The notes under the pieces are model-generated. The model saw nothing but the letters and a program-made list of their open reading frames with translations, did no database searches and was not told the origin of the DNA. From Cranoglanis bouderius (lineage: Eukaryota > Chordata > Actinopteri > Siluriformes > Cranoglanididae): a DNA stretch of 64,000 bases. The position numbers and the translations under genes were made by a program. Where the stretch lies: contig CM042547.1 in assembly GCA_023630585.1 (NCBI GenBank), forward strand, positions 3,018,950 to 3,082,949, written 5' to 3'. This document shows, one piece after another, positions 29,930 through 43,832 of this stretch (within the stretch, counting starts at the first letter, position 1; each line of letters begins with the position of its first letter).

Positions 29930-30312
29930 GTTTTCAACAGGTTTGATGCATTCAGATTTGATGTCAGCTCAAACCAGTCCAGCCATTCTCCTCTGGCCTC
30001 CTTGTTCATTATTTCTGCCCACTAGATGTTTTTAGTTTTCCACATTCTGTGTAGAGTCTAGAGACTAATGTGCATGAAAATCCCAGGAAATTTCTGAAAT
30101 AGCAGCAGAATCTGGCAGCAATAACCATGCCACGGTCAACATCACTTAGATCACATTTTTTCTCCATTCTGATGTTTGATGTGAACAATAACTGATGCGC
30201 TTGACCTGTTGATTTGAGTTTATGTAATGTGCTGCTGCCACATGATTGGCTGATTGGATAATTTCATGAAAGTGCAGGGGTACAGGTGCTCCTATTAAAG
30301 TGGCTGGTGAAA
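29930..30312 (-). mobile_element. Internally deleted Tc1-like element (family of 46597-49267)
   Basis: Reverse strand shows the 5' portion of a Tc1-type element, and the + strand end reads GGTGCTCCTATTAAAGTGGC, the same end as at 49238-49262. The central transposase is missing. Confidence 0.5.
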
Positions 30313-30585
30313 ATATATATTTATATATACAGTATATACATATACAGTATATACTTATATACTTATGGTGAGGTTTTCTGTAAGGAGATGTTTATTTAAC
30401 ATTTAATAGTCAGGGCTAAAGCTGTTTTTCGGCAAAGGAAATTCTTTTTCAGGACAGAGGGCTTTTGGGTTTGGTTAAGACAACAAACTTGTCTTATTCT
30501 CAAGAGAGAGAAAAGAGGAATGGTACAGGGATGACTTTTTTGTAGCTTCAATAAAGTAAGTATTAAGTAATAACTTAATAACATA

Positions 30586-31821
30586 CAGTCATGTGAAAAA
30601 ATAAGTACACCACTATTAATAAAGTTGATATACTTGAACAAAACCACAAGGAAAATGAGCTTTTTCAATCATTTATTCAATAGAAATATCAATTGATGTG
30701 ATATTCTTCTGTGGAAAAAGTAAGTACACTCTTGGCCTCAGAAGCTAGTATTGCCCCCTTTAGCAGAAAATACTTCTTGTAGGCATTTTGCATAATTGTC
30801 CACCATGTTTGCTGGAAATTTTGACCACTCTTCCATGCAATATTCTTTCAGTTGCAAGATGTTTGAGGATTTTCTTGCATGTACTGCCCGTTTCAAATCC
30901 CCCCACAACATTTCAATGGGATTCAAATCTGGGCTTTGACTAGGCCATTCTGTAACCCTCCATTTCTTCTTTTTTTTTTTAGCCATTCCTTGGTGGATTT
31001 GCTAGTGTGCTTAGGATCATTATCCTGTTGAAAGGTCCACTTTCGGTTTAACTTCAATTTTCGGACAGATGGCCTCACATTATCTTCAAGCACACTTTGA
31101 TATTATGCAGAATTCATAGTTGAATCAATGACTGTAAGCTGTCCAGTCTCTAAGGCAGTGAAGCAACCCCAAACCATAACATTTCCACCACCGTGCTTCA
31201 CAGTTGGTATGAGATGCTTCTTTTGAAAAGCTGTCTTTGGTCTGTGCTAAACATGTCTGCTGTTACTGTGGCCAAACAACTCTATCTTTGATTTATCTGT
31301 CTAGAGCATATTATTCCAAAAGGCCTGGTCTTTGCCGATATGCTCATTGGCATTGTCTTGCAAAGGCTTTTTTCTGGCACGCCTCCCATGCAGGTCAAAT
31401 TTGTGCAATCTCTTTCCGATTGTAGAAGCATGCACTTTGACACCAACAGCTGCAAGACTTACTAGCAGATCTTGTGATGAAATTTTGGGGTTCTTGGAGA
31501 CTTCTTTTTGCATCAGACGGTCTGCTCTTGGGCTGAATTTGCTGGGACGTCCAGTCCTGGATAAATTGGCAGTCATTTGAAATCTGCGCCATTTGTAGAT
31601 TATTTTCCTTACAGTGGAATGATGTAATTCAAATAATTTGGATAATCTTTTTAAATCCCTTGCCAGACTCATAGGCATCCACAACATTTCTTTGAAGACC
31701 TTACAGATTTTATGTGTCATTTGAGGATCAAATGTTTCCTTGTCCAAATATGTAAAAAAAAGAAAAAGAAAAAAAGCAAACACCAATTTCCATGGGGTGT
31801 ACTTATTTTTTCACATGACTA
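30586..31821 (-). mobile_element. Full-length but dead Tc1-like transposon
   Basis: Inverted ends CAGTCATGTGAAAAAATAAG and its complement (31800-31821), flanked by TA at 30584-30585 and 31822-31823, the Tc1/mariner target duplication. About 1236 bp. It encodes a decayed transposase on the minus strand. Confidence 0.85.
30738..31786 (-). pseudogene. Tc1-family transposase, broken
   Basis: The N-terminal part (31786 down to 31301) has a paired-type helix-turn-helix (LSKLFELHHSTVRKII, GRPSKFSPRADR). The C-terminal part (30986 to 30738) has the DDE glutamate motif WPSQSPDLNPIEMLWGDL. In between, the frame is interrupted by stops and shifts, although DNDPKHT is still readable. Not functional. Confidence 0.8.
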
Positions 31822-33227
31822 TAACTGAAATTAATTTGCCTTTAAATTGAAAAGTTTGATGTCATTCATTAGTTAATAAAAAGTTGTAATCATTGGCAAA
31901 ATGCCTTGTTTGCACAGCTGATGAAGGACATTACTATCACTGTAATGTCTTGGTACATTATAATGATTCTCTTTCTGTATGTGTTTTTGAAGAATCTTAT
32001 ATTTGTTCTCATTTACAGTAGAGTAAGTACTCATTTCCATAATTTTGTTTCGCTTTACATTCACACATTATTTACCTCTTGCTTTTCATATGACTATAGC
32101 TATATGAATTGTCATCACCATGGCATATAAAGTTTTTTTTACCATTGTAATAATGCATTGTTGCCCATTTTGAAAAAGTTCATAATTCATCACCCGATGA
32201 TATTTTACACCTATTAGCATTATGTGAAATACGTTTTTCTTTTTCTATTGCAGTGCCTCACATATTTTTCCTTATTTAATGTTTTCTGCTATGTCTTCAT
32301 TCAGACCACAGCTGTCTTCTTGAAAGCAATCTTTAACTCACAAATCTCTTGGCAGATGTTTCCTTTTGAACTCCAAATACAAAGTGAAATCCAGGAATGT
32401 CAAGAAGGCTTCATCATCATTACAATGCATATTGAGTCATTTACTCAGAGCACTGGATGGAGGAATAAAAGTGAACTAAAAGTTAGGAGCACACTATCAA
32501 GGCTGCTGATAAGCTGAAAGCTGGATTTACAGGTAACACAGGTTTTTCCACTATTCAGACCCACCTTTGTTTATTTACAGCTATAGCTTTTGTCCGTTGC
32601 TGGATGTCCAAATACAGCCCTAAAGATCAAAGCAAAGAGTTCAAAGTTCATCTTGCTGCCTGTAGGGTTAAAGATCTCCAGCCTCCACCAGCTGACCTGA
32701 GGTGACGAGATCCTCATCTGTTCATCAGGAGCACACAATATGGTGCATTAACCGCCACCATGTTAAACTCACATCACTGATGTGACTCACATCACTGATA
32801 CTGCAAACATTCTTCTCACCAGAGAAAAGTCAAAGGCTATGGAATAAATGTTGTTGTCTTAACCTGGAGTTGTAGAGTCAGTATGATTTCATTATGGAAA
32901 TAATACAGTAAAATTGGCCGTTCTCGATTCTCAATCACAATCTCAATCATGTTTTTGTCATGCAGCGGGTTCATGTATTGGACTCAATATGAAGTGAAAA
33001 TCCACCTCTTTAATATTCCTCTTGTTTTCTTCCTGCTTTACTATTTCTTCTGTCTTCTTGCTGCCTCACAACTGAAGTGAAGTAGAATGAAAGGAGGTAA
33101 TAACCCCAGTGCATAGGTCTTATCTACTAAGTTGTGTAAAGCAAGTAGGAAAAAATATGTTTGTAATAAAGGTTTTATTGTAATGTATTGTATTTTCCTG
33201 TAATATCTTTCCAATGTCACGGGTCAC
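31822..33227. other. Intergenic, no gene seen
   Basis: AT-rich, no repeat family or coding region recognised. Confidence 0.5.
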
Positions 33228-33562
33228 GGGGCACTGTGGCTTAGTGGTTAGCATGTTTGCCTTGCATCTTTGGGGTTGGAGGTTTGAATCTCACCTCTGC
33301 CTGGTGTGCATGGCGTTTGCAGGTTCTCCCTGTGCTTTGGAGGTTTCCTACGGGTACTCCAGTTTCCTCCCCCGGACCAAAGACATGTGTTGTAGGCTGA
33401 TTGGTGTTTCCAAATTGTCTGTAGTGTATGAATGTGTGTGTAATTGCACCCTGCAATGAGTTGGCACCCCGTCCAGGGTGTCCCCCACCTTGTGTCCTGA
33501 GGATAGGCTCCAGACTTCCTGTGACCCTGTGTAGAATAAGCGGTACACAAAATGGGTGGATC
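33228..33562 (+). repeat. SINE, longest copy in the window
   Basis: Head GGCACTGTGGCTTAGTGGTT (tRNA-like A box), B-box-like GGTTTGAATCTCA, central GTTCTCCCTGTGC and TCCTCCCCCGGACCAAAGAC, tail GAATAAGCGGTACACAAAAT. Similar to abundant fish SINEs (Mermaid/V-SINE style); exact name uncertain. Other copies: 39599, 44332, 52885 (tail only), 54400. Confidence 0.75.
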
Positions 33563-33979
33563 TGTCTCGAAAAGATAGCAATTGCACACACATTAAAATG
33601 CACAACAAGGTTTATGAATGTTGTCATGCAACCATAACAAGCTTTGTGACCTGGGCTGTCACCTTCAGATGTTAAAATGCCAGGGAATATTCAACTGCTC
33701 AGTAGATGAGTCCCTTAGTTGAGTGTTAAAATGTCTAGCCCACTGATCTTAAAAGTATTTCTTCTAGATGGTACTGCATTTTGTTGCACTCTCGAAAAAT
33801 CGTACAACTCTTCCACCCCCACTTCCACCACCACCACCACCACAACTAATGCCCTCCCTGTGCTGTGTGTGTGTGGGTGTGTGTGAATATCATGTGAGCA
33901 CAAATTCTAGCTATAGCCTGAAGATACTAGTCCGTTGCCCCTTGTGAGCAAGCGGGAAAAGGATGTAGCTTTGTGTGTA

Positions 33980-34017
<38 letters not shown>

Positions 34018-34229
34018 ACAACAATTTATGTATAAACATTCCGTACAGTATCTCTCACAGAGAGTAGGCAACTTTGAAATTGATCCATTATTAGGACTTG
34101 CAGCTTTGTGTTACATACTAACATTTGGTGCAATGTGGTTCATCATCATTCTGTTGTACACTTAATTATGTAGGAATTATGAAGATACAGGAACCAAGAG
34201 TTGCTCACTCACTCTTCAGTGACCTCTTT

Positions 34230-34302
34230 ATTTTGGTCAGGGAAGATCCAGAGCATATCCCAGTAACACTGAACACAAGGCATTGGATGGGATGCCAGTC
34301 CA

Positions 34303-34333
<31 letters not shown>

Positions 34334-34535
34334 ATTTGGCATAGCCAATTCACCTATCTGCAGGGATTTGGACAGCAGGAAACCAGAGAACCTAGGGGTT
34401 CTTCACACAAACACATGGAGAACATGTAAAACTCTGCACAGAAAATAACCCAAGCTCAGGATCAAACCAAGGACCCTAAGGCTGTGAAGCTGTGAGGCAG
34501 CATTGCAACCAACTGCACCACCATGCCACCCAGAA
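34230..34535. repeat. Dispersed repeat, second SINE-like family
   Basis: Contains 'ATGGGATGCCAGTCCATCAC', a CA run, then a reversed tRNA-like end (GATCAAACCAAGGACC ... CACCACCATGCCACCC). Relatives at 37590-37855, 43210-43305 and 46190-46300. Confidence 0.5.
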
Positions 34536-36846
34536 CAAAGCCTGTTCTGTAGAAAACTGCTCGAGTTTTTTTATCTGTTCTTATTCTGCAAGTGGGGTAT
34601 ACAAAACCCAGAAGTCATACAAACTAAAGTGATCTCGGTTATATTGTTGCATGCTCAGCGTATCTCTTGTAGTTCATTAAACAGTTTGCTGATTTCACCC
34701 AGGTTAATCCATCATGCAGCTCCCTTATCATATCAAAAATCATGATTCATTGGCCTACATAATCCATATATCTATGTGACATCATGATTTTGCCATGAAA
34801 AATTTTGTGGCAGACATAAACACATACAAACTAAAAACTCCAAGTTGTACACGAGAAAAAGACTTTGTGACCCACCGTCCTACTGAAAACAGGCAAGGGA
34901 GCTTTGTTACACAGTGCTGGCTCCCAAAATCATGATTCTCTGCCAAGCACAGATCAGATTTAGCACCGTACAATTTCACAGTTAGACCTGTGATGTTTCT
35001 GAACCGTCATTGGTTTGCACACTTGCATTTCTACCATCTCGCCAGGATAAAGATCAGAAGGGATGAATCAGTATGTTTTGGCTACTAGGTGCTCTCTTTC
35101 ATCCCCTCAATTTCTGTTTTACCTCATCCTCCACACAGAACAAAGATTGCTTCTTCATTTTTTTTCTCTAAACCTGGCAAAGAAGTACCTCCACTGTGGC
35201 TTCGATAGTGGTATTGGAGCCTGCTGGTAGTTTTCTTTTTCTCCTCCTAGTTTAAACTTCATGTAAAATAAAAGATATATTGCCTAATATATAAACAGCC
35301 TCCAGATTCCTCTAAGCATGAAAAACCAAACCATCTGGTAATCAGATGTCTCAGTAGGCCAACATCTTGGTCTAATGTTATTACAGTTATATGGCAGCAA
35401 CAGTTTAATTAATTGAGTGAGATAATTGTGTGCCTTTGACCCAGAGCAGATCATTTTAGAGATATTTAACAACAGTGGAGGTTGCTGAATCATATTAACA
35501 CATTAGAGCCCTCTAAAACCTGTATAGCATTTAGCAGGAATTTCCACTTGTGTAACTTCATAACCATTTATATTTGATCTCAAATCAAACAAGCCTTGAG
35601 ATGAATGCTGTTTCACAATTTGTCAAGATCAAACACCTTTATATACTTGTTAGATTTGTTCAGGTCTGTACTGCTGGCAGGCATTTCATAACCATGTCAA
35701 ACCACATGATGTAGGGCTGTATTTACCACAAACACTGTGCAAACCTGTTCTTAAGTAGCATTGTTTTCAAACTTAAATTCAATTCTCTTTGGCAAATGTC
35801 AAGGCATTTAAAAATCAGAATGACAGCTTTACAGCCGTCAAATGCTCTTACACAGCCCAGTGCATGAGAACTGTTCATGGCATCATTGTGGAAACAGGGG
35901 TTTTTAACATGCTGGAAAGGAAACACAATTAAAGGAAACAGCAATTGTGCTATCATTCTTTTTGAATCACATCCAGTCCCATGTGGTGCTGAGTTACATT
36001 TTGCCTCTGGAATACTACACTCTGTTTTTTTTCTTTCCGCTTTTCATTCGTCTCTCATTACTGTTACCACAGAAGCCATAGAAGTGTATGGGAAATATGG
36101 GAGAAAATATTGCACATGTGAACGTGTGCCTTTGATTGCTGCCTTGCATCTAAATTGCACCTTAATTTGGTTTAAAAAAATAAATAAAGCTGTAATCTCA
36201 TTTATGAGTTCGGCAATTCGGTGGTTTCCCTGTGCAATAACAGTATTTATTCCTTTAACGTTTGCCATTTTTCTCTTGGTGCAGTCTCTGTGACATGAAG
36301 CCAAACAGATCCATAGTTACAGATTGGCTGAAAAGCTCAGATATCAAGAAAATGTATTTTCCGCTCTCTCATTTTTTTTTTTTTTTTGTAACAGCTTTTC
36401 CCTAATATTGGCATGAATCCAGAGAAACAATAAAATCTGTGATAGGGTTGTTAGACAGCAGTCAAGTTGGTTCACAAAATACATGCACGACAGTTAACGT
36501 TAACAGTTCTGTTATCATAGATAACATGAATAATGTTGACATAATGTGTTGTACCACTTTTTTTGCCATTTGAGGAACTGTGAGAAAGACATAGTAGATG
36601 ATCCTCTTAGATGATCCTCTTATTTCACTTCCATTTCTTCTTTCTACTTTTGTTATGCCCTCATTGCAGGCATTTTTTGTGTTCTAGCATCTCTGTTCTT
36701 TTGCTAACTCTCATCTAATTAAACTAAAGATGAAGTAATACAGAGCAGCCAAGAGACTATTAAGATGCCTATGGAGTTTTCATCCCCTGAAACAGTGAGA
36801 TCCTGTTTATTAACAAAGCAATGACTCCTTTCATTCGGTCAATATA
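34536..36846. other. Intergenic; repeat-free stretch 35820-36450 is a candidate conserved non-coding element
   Basis: No coding region. The stretch 35820-36450 is of even composition, without repeats, with several AATTA/TAATT-like homeodomain cores. Conservation cannot be tested here. Confidence 0.3.
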
Positions 36847-37526
36847 CAGTACCCTCTGAAAGTATTGGAACGGCAAGGCCAATTTCTTTCATTTCATGAT
36901 ATTTACATGTAGATGTAGAACTTAGAACATGGTACCTTTGGTATAGGAACAGATATGTCTTAAAGTAAATAACACTTAATATTTGGTTGCATATACCTTG
37001 CTTACAATAACTGCATCATCATTCAGTTGTTGTTTGTTTTGGGGATTTCTCCCTTGAGGTTGTTAGTACACCAGTGGTTTCTTTCTTTCCAAATTGTTGT
37101 ATTGGCTATGCCCAATGCTTATGCAATGCCTCTGATCAAATTTCCCTCTTTTCTCAGCTTCAAAATGACTTGCTTGTCTCCCATAGACAGCTCTCTGGTC
37201 TTCATGTTGGTTTATCCTTTTTAACAACAAATGCAGACTTCACAGGTGAAACCTAGGGCTTAAACTAAGATTCGAGATTGTTTAAACAATCAATCTAACA
37301 GGGCACACTTGGGTAACAAGAAACACCTTTCAGTCAAATGTTCCAGTATTTTTGATGACATGAACACTGGGTGGGTTCAAACAAAAGGTGCCATGTTCTT
37401 TAACATGCCAATGTTCTTTAAACGTTGTTTAACATGTCTAGATGAAATATCAGAAAATGAAATCTGAAATTCTGATCTATTGTATCGTCTCAATAATTGG
37501 CCTTGCCATTCTTTCGGAAGGGACAG
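36847..37526. mobile_element. Non-autonomous DNA transposon with ~35-bp inverted ends
   Basis: Left end CAGTACCCTCTGAAAGTATT ... GGCAAGGCCAATT; right end AATTGGCCTTGCCATTCTTT ... GGGACAG. Flanked by TA on both sides. No transposase. Confidence 0.75.
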
Positions 37527-37589
37527 TAGATGCAAATACTGATTAATGAATATGCATTAACTCATCTCCAATAAGTGTTTTATCTTGGT

Positions 37590-37855
37590 CTGGGTCTCAG
37601 TGGATCCAGTGTCTATCCTGGCAATAATGGGCATGAGGTGGAGAGTCCATCACGAGGAATCATGGACACATACTTTCACACACTCATTCACACCTAGGTG
37701 TAATTGAGAGTCATCAGTTCACTGGGAGGTGCGAAGAAACCCATGCAGATACAGAGAGAACACGAACGCAGACAGTAACCAGGACTCAGTGGTGAACCAA
37801 AGATCTTGCAGCTGTTAGGTGGTAGCACTACCCCATACACCACCATGCTGCCCTA
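37590..37855. repeat. Second SINE-like family, another copy
   Basis: Ends ACCACCATGCTGCCC like the copy at 34230-34535. Confidence 0.5.
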
Positions 37856-38034
37856 TTAGAGATGTAATTACTCAAATTGTGCAATCCAGCTGGGTTAGTG
37901 ACTGCTTCAGTCTCAGGAATGCTGAAGACATCCATCAGTCCATCGCTAACACCCCTCTCCATCTCCTCCTTCATTGCCAGCCCTCCCCCTTCCCTATATA
38001 ACTACTCACCTTTCTTCTCTCCTTCCTCACTACC

Positions 38035-38120
38035 ATCCCTCCCCTCCCCTCCATCACTACTGCCCCTCCCCTCCCCTCCATCACTACTGCCCCTCCCCAT
38101 CACCTACATCACTACTGCCC
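38035..38120. repeat. Short tandem repeat (about 21-23 bp unit)
   Basis: Unit CCCTCCCCTCCATCACTACTG repeated about three times. Confidence 0.7.
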
Positions 38121-38229
38121 CACCTCCTCTCTTTCACCATTCCACCAGGTGTATCTACCACGTGTAACACAATGTCATTATCTGTATCTCTATCTGCTTA
38201 CTCCTACCTTTTTTCAAATTCAGATTTAA

Positions 38230-38695
38230 ACCAGTAGTGAGCATGGTCTATATCGGAAGTATATATGCCACAATAACCAGCACCTCCTACTCCATTGACT
38301 GAGTCTGACAAACACACACACTCAACAATTAATTGTCATTCCACAGATATTGCACATGTATATGAATACCAAGGATATTGCACATGTACATGTAAATACA
38401 ACTCTAGCATATGTACATACACACATCTATTTTATTATTCCTATTATCTCTATTGTCTCTATTATTTCTATTATTTCTATTATTTATTATAATTAATTAT
38501 TTCTATTATTCCTATTTATAGAATTCTTTTCTTTGTTACCCCTCCTACTGTGCTGCTGTGTCAACTGAATCTCCCCCACAGGGGATCAATAAAGGTACAT
38601 CTTATCTTATCTTATCTTATCTTATCTTATCTTATCTTATCTTATCTTATCTTATCTTATCTTATCTTATCTTATCTTATCTTATCTTATCTTAT
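38230..38695 (+). mobile_element. 3' end of a LINE-like element with (ATCTT)n tail
   Basis: The sequence before the tail, CCCACAGGGGATCAATAAAG, is the common 3' end of fish LINEs of the Rex/L2 type. It is followed by about 97 bp of perfect CTTAT pentamers at 38599-38695. Confidence 0.6.
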
Positions 38696-39598
38696 ACTGG
38701 AAGTCCACTATGCCCTGGAAACTTTTCATTCACACATTATAATAACAAATAGCAGTTTGCAGAACATAACTTTAATCAATTCCTGAACCTGATGCTCTGT
38801 GGAACTTTCTGGCAAACCTTTATCTTCTATCTAATGTGATTGATTAAGCAAGCTAACTATGTTTCAAAACAATAATGGCTTTCCCAAATCAAGGAACTGT
38901 TGTTTACAGTTGACAACAATAGCCATCTAATAATATTTTATCAGATTTTCTTCGGTTTTTGGGCTTGTTACATTGCAGGTCAGAAAGGTTTGCTGGACAC
39001 ACTATGAGAATCTACTATAAAGCTGGGACATACTTGCAGTGCTTCTATGGGTCAATATGGGGTCCTTTAAGCTGCTTTTTATTATAATACCTGCAGATTT
39101 TCTGAGAAGATTTTATTTGAATACATAGGAGAATGATTCTTAAAAAAAAAAAAAAAAACCTGGCAATGTATTTGCAATGAACTCCTATCTGTAATTAACT
39201 TGGTCGTTTTCCCATGAGCAGGATTGCCAGGTTCTCTGTATAATGTATCAGATACTGCAAATCAGAAATGTGCACCACTGATAACTTGTTTCCCATGAAA
39301 AAGACTGAGAAAAAGAAGAAAAATGCATCCATCCTTTCCTATGCCCTAACATTTTTTGAGCTAGTTTCAAGTCTTTTATGCTGTTTTTGTGTTGTAGTTG
39401 AGGTAGGAATTTTGGTGAAAGCTGCCCACGAACTTCTGTGAGCTGTCCTTTACAGAAGCTCCACATTACAGTAAAACATGCCTAGAATCTACTCAAAAGT
39501 GGGGTCAAAGCTGTTAAAATATCTGTGGGATTAAAGCTTAACTTTCTTAACTAGACTTTTTAATAGCCTTTACCAAGAGCAAGGCTCCACTTCCAATG
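38696..39598. other. Intergenic, no gene seen
   Basis: No feature recognised apart from a short A run at about 39142-39158. Confidence 0.5.
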
Positions 39599-39885
39599 GC
39601 AAAATGGTGGCTTAGTGATTAGCACTTTTGCCTCACACCTCCAGGGTTGGGGGTTTGATTCCAGCCTCCGCCCTGTGTTCGTGGAGTTTGCACATTCTCT
39701 CTGTGCTTTGGGGGTTTCCTCCCCATGTCCAAAGACATCTCTACAAAGGCATCTCTAAATTGTCTGTAGTGTGTGATTGTGCCCTGTGATGGGTTGGCAC
39801 CCCGTCCAGGGAGCCCCATGCCTTGTGATAGACTCCAGGCTCTCTGCAACCCTGTGTAGGTAAGCGGTACAGAAAATGGATGAGA
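39599..39885 (+). repeat. SINE copy 2
   Basis: Same family as 33228-33562: GGTGGCTTAGTGATTAGCAC head, GGTAAGCGGTACAGAAAATG tail. Confidence 0.72.
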
Positions 39886-40419
39886 CTCCATTAAACTTTT
39901 TTTGTAATCTCTGATTGAAACTGTCTTTACCAGAACTAATTTAAGGGATTCACATAATGATTATCTACAGAGACAGTAAAACTGATCCAGTATTATGGTA
40001 AATATAAACCAAAATTTGGATTGATTAGTCAATCTAACATGTTAGGTTAAATAACACTAGTAAATAATATTCAACCCAGCATTCTAGGTTAAATGAACAA
40101 CCCATATTTATGTGTTAGATTGATGCAGAGTGTGTTCCGTCCATTAGTTACCCAGCCCTAACTAAAACGACTCTTCCTCACTTCCTGCATTATTGGGCTA
40201 CTCTTAAATATGATCTCATCCTCACTATAAGTCTAGCCAGTGTCATCTCTGTATACGCTGACCATAGAACATCTCCATATTCTGAACAAAGAACATGTTA
40301 TCTATTATTATGAAAACTTAAAAAGTTCTTTACAAAAATTACAAATGCAATGGAAGTCATATCAGCCTCAGGCAAATGAACGTTTTTTTTCTGTTGACTT
40401 CACTGCTCATCCTGCCACA

Positions 40420-40656
40420 TGAGCATTAGTGAGATCAGGCACTGATGTTGGGTGAGGAGGTCTGGGGTGCAGTCGGTGTCACAGTTCATCCCAAAGGTGT
40501 TCAATGGGGTTGAGGTCAGGGCTCTGTGCAGGACACACCATCATTGGCAAACCATGTCTTCATGGACCTCGCTTTGTGCACAGGCAGCAGTTTTGGGAAG
40601 AACCACATATGAGTCTGATGGTTAGGTGTCCACATAACCTTGGCTATATAGTGTAC
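40420..40656. mobile_element. 'GGCCATATAGTGTA' Tc1-like family, copy 2 (short)
   Basis: Body matches 24715-25072 (GAGGAGGTCTGGGGTGCAGT) and ends TTGGCTATATAGTGTA. Internally deleted. Confidence 0.55.
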
Positions 40657-41910
40657 ATATTTTACCAAATAAAAATTATTTTACAAAAACAAGATCCTCA
40701 CAATCAAAACATTCTTTAGATCCCAGAGAGAGTTTTTATGAGGTTAGTTCAAAATGATGTTCAGTGTGGGGAAAAGGGGGACTGTGGGGGATTTAAATGT
40801 CTTTAAACAATGTGTCTTCATTCAAGTACGTAATTGGTAAATTGGTAAACTAAAAGCACCTATTATAAAAACAAATCGGTGAGTTTGTAAATTCCAGATA
40901 AAAATTGTATGTCGCCATATGGCAACAACAAGCTCTAGGGAGTTAATGGCACATGGGCTTTAATATTGTCACACTACCCCCGGTAGCCTATCCTATCACT
41001 CTGTGGCCATTATCTTTAAGAATAGAGCACAAATTTACCAAAATGTGAGCACAATTTTTTTTTAATTCGAGAACTCCAAATACAAAAATGAAAAGCACGA
41101 ATAAAGCAAATCGTGTGCATGCTTTGCAATTTCATGACTTTTATTTAGTATTAAACTAAATCACAATTTAGTACATCTTGCACATCTTGCACTTTTCAGG
41201 GCTCTGTAACTAAGAAAAGAACAAGGCAATACATTTCTCTCAGTAGAGTGCCCTGGTGAATAGATTCAGTCATAAAGATATTTTTCCCCTGATAAGGCAT
41301 ATCCTCATTTCTACCTGAAATTGTGGAAATCCACACTGTTTAATGTGTGACTTCATACCTTTGGCACCATGAGATATGACTCATGACTCAGGTCTACAGA
41401 CGTGAATCTTAGTGAAACCACCATGGTAAGCATGCCAGGATGATGTTGTAGATTCTGTTCTAGTTTGACATGAAAGATGGGGTGAAAGATGGAGGAAGCA
41501 ACTGACAGCTAACGTTAGCTACATTTGCCTTCTCTAACCACTTGGCAGTCTTAGCAGTGAGCTTGTGGGTGCCTGTTTAGCAAGCTTACATTTTAATTTG
41601 GTTATTCTAACCGATACAATTAGCCATACCTGTGTATTTCTGCAGGCAATAACTAACTGTGGTGGTAATAGATGAGGTTATCTATACTCTGATACTACCT
41701 AGCTAGCTAACAATAAATACCAAAATTGACTAATCTTGAATTCAAGCAACAATGCTAACTAAAAATGAATAGCAAAAATCAATGCAATGCCCATTAGGAA
41801 AACAGGTAGCCTGACTATTTACTGTATCTAACTAGTTAACAAGCTGATGGTGTTATCTAAGCTTACCCTACTCCTCCTTTTCAGTTTACCTAATGTTAGC
41901 TATCTATCCC
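40657..41910. other. Intergenic, no gene seen
   Basis: No feature recognised. Confidence 0.5.
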
Positions 41911-42139
41911 CAGTGGTACATGAAAGTTTGTGAACCCTTTAGAATTTTCTATATTTCTGCACAAATATGACCTAAAACATCATCAGATTTTCACACAAGT
42001 CCTAAAAGTAGACAAAGAGAACCCAATTAAACAAATGAGACAAAAATATTATACTTGGTCATTTATTTATTAAGGAAAATGATCCAATATTACGTATCTG
42101 TGAGTGGCAAAAGTATTCACAAACTTTCAAGAGCCACTG
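41911..42139. mobile_element. MITE, 229 bp
   Basis: Starts CAGTGGTACATGAAAGTTTG and ends CAAACTTTCAAGAGCCACTG, imperfect terminal inverted repeats. No coding capacity. Confidence 0.75.
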
Positions 42140-42744
42140 TACGATTTTCTATATTGTGATATTGTATTATCTCACTATTATACTCACAAGGAACAGGCTT
42201 TTGGGTTGCTGGGTTGCTTTTACATTCCAATGGAAGCATTAAATCAAATGCTGGTGTAACATAATATGTAATGTAATATAAACTAAATGACCCAACCTGC
42301 TCAAACCAGCAGATGGATTATGTAAACAACCTGTGCAGCTGTAAAATTAACCCGGTACAGAGAGTGTATATGGTAGAGAATAAATAGGATAATATTAGCA
42401 GCAGCATGTAATTGACAACACACAGGCTGTATTGTAAGTGTTGAGTGGTGATCATGTCAGAAAGATCTTAACTGAATAAATAGTCATTTGTTAATAGTAA
42501 GAGGTGTTTTTCAGCTAAACTGCTATCATTTCTGAATATCATTCAGAAAAAAATCTAACTATAAACTGATATCTTATTCAGGGATCTCATTATGCTCAAC
42601 ATTCTGTAAGTGTTTTCACACTAGTAACAAGTGGACAGTGACCTCTGCTCAAGTGACCTAACTATAGAGTTTTATAAGGTGCTAATGACACCAATGGTCC
42701 TGAATGCATGAATGAGGTAAACTAGGATGTGTAAAATGAGACTC

Positions 42745-42816
<72 letters not shown>

Positions 42817-43782
42817 AATCAAAAACAGCTTTATTGGCATGAATTGTAGCAACTGCTGATAAAGCATTGAGTGGAGTAAGGAAGCAAAAAAATATCAATG
42901 CTAATAATGGTATTTAAAGAAAAAATATATAAATAGTAGAAAAACAAACAAATAAACAAACAAATTCACACAAATTCAAATATGTATATATTAAATTAAT
43001 GCGAAAGCTATTTACACATATATTACTCTTCTATAACATATTTACATTGCAATTCACATGGAATTAGCGCGTACTTTATACTTCTCTCTCATATTTTGGC
43101 AGTTATTTACATAATTTGCTGATAATCTGGTGAACTCTGGGACTAATTTGGTCTGGTGTAGTGGTGTGTGTTTAGTGTGTTGAGAAAATCCCATCTGATG
43201 GTTGTAAAAAACTCCACAGACACAGTAACTTGAACTTAGAACCAAACCAGAGACCTTGTAGGTGTGAGAGGGCAACACTATTCACTGCACCACTGTGCCA
43301 CCCACTTACTTAGTAGTGAGTTTCTTAAATTCATGATAAATATTTACTGATACATATTGAATGTTTCGCTATTAAATCAAGATGATAGTGCAATGCTCAG
43401 TGTAATTTGAGTTTTGAGTTGACTTATAGCAGCTTAGGCCTGTAGTTATTTTTTTATTTTTATTTTTTTATTTTTTATTTTTTAGGGGGCGATAATAAAT
43501 GTTTGTTCATGTTCCTTAATAAATATTTAACTAAGATAATCTAGTCATGCTTATTTGCGTTATGTCTCACTGAAAAGCAAATGTAGGAGCCTCATTCTCA
43601 AACCACAACAACCTCCTTTCTTAAACAGTTGCACAGTATTACACATCGGCATTCAAATAAAGCTTACAAACAACTTCAGCTGAAAACATCTAACTGATCT
43701 TCTCGTTTTCCTCCTTCTATCACTCTCTACCCAGCTTTCCAAAGTCTAATAATTTCAAAGTAAAGACAAGCATCTTAATGGG

Positions 43783-43832
<50 letters not shown>

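Noticed and set aside
38599..38695. CRISPR-like array
   Set aside because: Perfect pentanucleotide tandem repeat without spacers, in a vertebrate genome.
38550..38786. Repetitive 'LSYLI' protein
   Set aside because: Translation of the (CTTAT)n tail of a LINE-like element.
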